From: Frankiales bacterium
Lineage (GTDB): Bacteria; Actinomycetota; Actinomycetes; Mycobacteriales; SCTD01
Length of the DNA: 5,182 bases
Direction: 5' to 3'
Assembly: GCA_025464915.1 (NCBI GenBank)
Contig: JAODNF010000313.1
Span: forward strand, 1-5,182
Shown: piece by piece, positions 4,000 to 5,182 of the stretch
Position numbering within the stretch: position 1 is the first letter of the stretch
Layout of the letters: each line of letters starts with the position of its first letter
Position numbers and translations under genes: made by a program
The notes under the pieces: model-generated
What the model was told of the DNA's origin: nothing
The model's database searches: none
Seen by the model: the letters and a program-made list of their open reading frames with translations, nothing else

Positions 4000-5182
4000 A
4001 TGCGCCGCCCCCTGATCGCCCTCGCCCTGCTGTCGTCCCTGGCGGCCGGCTCCTACGCCAACCTCGGCTCGGCCGCGACGGTCAAGAACGCGGCGCCGCT
4101 GCAGGAGGCCCTCGACAAGGGCGTCACCACGCTGGTGCAGCCGCGCACGCCCTCGACCGCCGACCGCTACGCGCCGGCGAACGGTTGCTGGTCCCTCCGG
4201 TCGGTCTCGAGCGGCAAGCTCGTCTCGCTGAGCGGCACGACCTACTCGGCGTCCGGCGCGACCGGTACGGCCTTCCGCTTCCAGGCCTTCGACCTCGGCA
4301 AGTACCTGCTGTTCACCCCGCAGCAGCACTTCCTCGCGACCGCCGCCAACCCGCTTCCGACACAGGAGGCCGCCAAGGCCGTCAACGGGCTGCTCGCCGG
4401 CACGGGTGACGAGTACGAGCGCGCTGTGCGCGCGCCTGCGGAGACCGCTGTCGACACCGGCGTGAGCGCGGTCGAGGTCGGCACCGCACCGCTCGTGGCG
4501 CAGGTCCGCGGGGACAAGGTCGTCGACGCCGCGGGTGCCTCCGCCTCGGCCGAGTGGGTCGTCAAGAAGGTCGGCGCGCACTTCCTGCTGCAGCAGGCCT
4601 ACGACGACGGTGACGATGCCGTCACCGGCCCGCTCGACCCAGCCATCAGCGCGACCGTCGTCTCGAGCAGGGCCGGCGTCCTCACGGCCGGCGCCGGCGC
4701 CCTCGCCACGCCCGCCGCCCAGTTCGACCTCGTCGCGGCCAAGGGCTGCGCCGTCTGGCCCGAGTCCGGCACCGGCGTGTCCGGCCCGGTGGCGACCGGG
4801 GCGACGGGCTACTCCGAGACCAAGGGGTACGTCGACGCGCACCTGCACACGATGGCCTTCGAGTTCCTCGGTGGCCGCGTGATCTGCGGTCGGGTCTGGC
4901 ACCCGTACGGCATCAACGCCGCCCTGCAGGACTGCCCCGACCACAAGGTCGGCAACGGCCAGGGCGCGCTGCTCGAGGACGTGCTCTCCGGCCAGAACCC
5001 GGCCACGGGGCACAACACCGACGGCTACCCGAAGTTCACGTTCTGGCCGCACTACAACTCGCTGACCCACCAGCAGGTCTACTACAAGTGGGTCGAGCGG
5101 GCCTGGCGCGGCGGCCTGCGTATGTACACCAACCTGCTCGTCCAGAACGGGCAGCTGTGCGAGATCTACCCGCTCAAGAAGA
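4000..5182 (+). CDS. Secreted amidohydrolase-like protein (actinobacterial 'coagulation factor 5/8 type' annotated group), C-terminus cut by window edge
   Basis: The first 394 codons are present. A signal peptide is clear: MRRPLIALALLSSLAAGSYA with basic start, hydrophobic core and likely cleavage near residue 20-26. Residues ~55-110 (GCWSLRSVSSGKLVSLSG, then GKYLLFTPQQHFLAT) and ~180-255 look like beta-rich, possibly beta-trefoil, modules; this is inference. From about residue 275 a conserved catalytic-type domain begins: YVDAHLHTMAFEFLGG with D279, H281 and H283, the DxHxH metal-binding pattern of amidohydrolases and related dipeptidases. CGRVWHPYG, DCPDH and YNSLTHQQVYYKWVERAWRGGLR follow. 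From memory, large actinobacterial secreted proteins with this series are often named coagulation factor 5/8 type; no activity is established to my knowledge. Its substrate is unknown. GAAGGG 6 nt upstream supports ATG 4000. It follows the CBM48 gene by 71 bp and may have its own promoter. Confidence 0.82.
   Translation, partial: MRRPLIALALLSSLAAGSYANLGSAATVKNAAPLQEALDKGVTTLVQPRTPSTADRYAPANGCWSLRSVSSGKLVSLSGTTYSASGATGTAFRFQAFDLGKYLLFTPQQHFLATAANPLPTQEAAKAVNGLLAGTGDEYERAVRAPAETAVDTGVSAVEVGTAPLVAQVRGDKVVDAAGASASAEWVVKKVGAHFLLQQAYDDGDDAVTGPLDPAISATVVSSRAGVLTAGAGALATPAAQFDLVAAKGCAVWPESGTGVSGPVATGATGYSETKGYVDAHLHTMAFEFLGGRVICGRVWHPYGINAALQDCPDHKVGNGQGALLEDVLSGQNPATGHNTDGYPKFTFWPHYNSLTHQQVYYKWVERAWRGGLRMYTNLLVQNGQLCEIYPLKK

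Noticed and set aside
4684..4706. GCCGGC/GGCGCC repeat run
   Set aside because: It encodes alternating Ala and Gly in the reading frame and is explained by codon choice; the palindromy follows from the composition.
3832..5070. Long minus-strand open frame (412 codons) opposite the hydrolase-like gene
   Set aside because: Its translation is low-complexity Arg/Gly/Val/Ala-rich with no domain. The plus strand here has a signal peptide, ribosome-binding site and conserved motifs. This is a typical antisense shadow in high-GC DNA.

Overview
The window is very GC-rich, its codons end almost always in G or C, and genes start at both GTG and ATG. Together with the gene families present, this points to a high-GC actinobacterium. 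Relatives of Nocardioides are a plausible guess, but that is inference and no marker gene is present. No rRNA, tRNA, CRISPR array, insertion sequence or phage gene was seen. Seven protein genes can be supported; the first and last are cut by the window edges.

Left part (1-1243): a 5'-partial-window gene on the minus strand encodes an LLM-class (luciferase-like) flavin-dependent oxidoreductase. It is divergent from a plus-strand class I SAM methyltransferase of the ETF-beta lysine methyltransferase (METTL20) type. About 43 bp separate the two starts. Both products connect to flavin chemistry, since the best known substrate of the methyltransferase family is the beta subunit of electron transfer flavoprotein.

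Middle part (1185-2083): a small acidic minus-strand protein of unknown function (109 aa) runs tail to tail into the methyltransferase gene with a 59-bp overlap. It is divergent from a DUF4262 protein gene. The 113-bp spacer between these two holds a perfect 9-bp actinobacterial DnaA-box consensus lying inside a 14-bp inverted repeat.

Right part (2084-5182): three plus-strand genes follow. The first encodes a secreted protein with a C-terminal lysyl-oxidase domain that keeps the copper histidines and the Lys/Tyr pair expected to form the LTQ cofactor. Next, 23 bp downstream, is a 92-aa stand-alone CBM48 (glycogen-binding, AMPK-beta-like) protein. The third is a large secreted protein with a DAHLH metal-binding motif, an amidohydrolase-like protein that runs off the right edge. 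The leaders of the two secreted-protein genes share the heptamer TTTCACG at nearly the same distance (50 and 49 nt) from their ATG codons. In the first leader it sits inside an 11-bp-period direct repeat resembling a PhoP (PHO-box) site. This suggests, without proving, that the secreted proteins are co-regulated.
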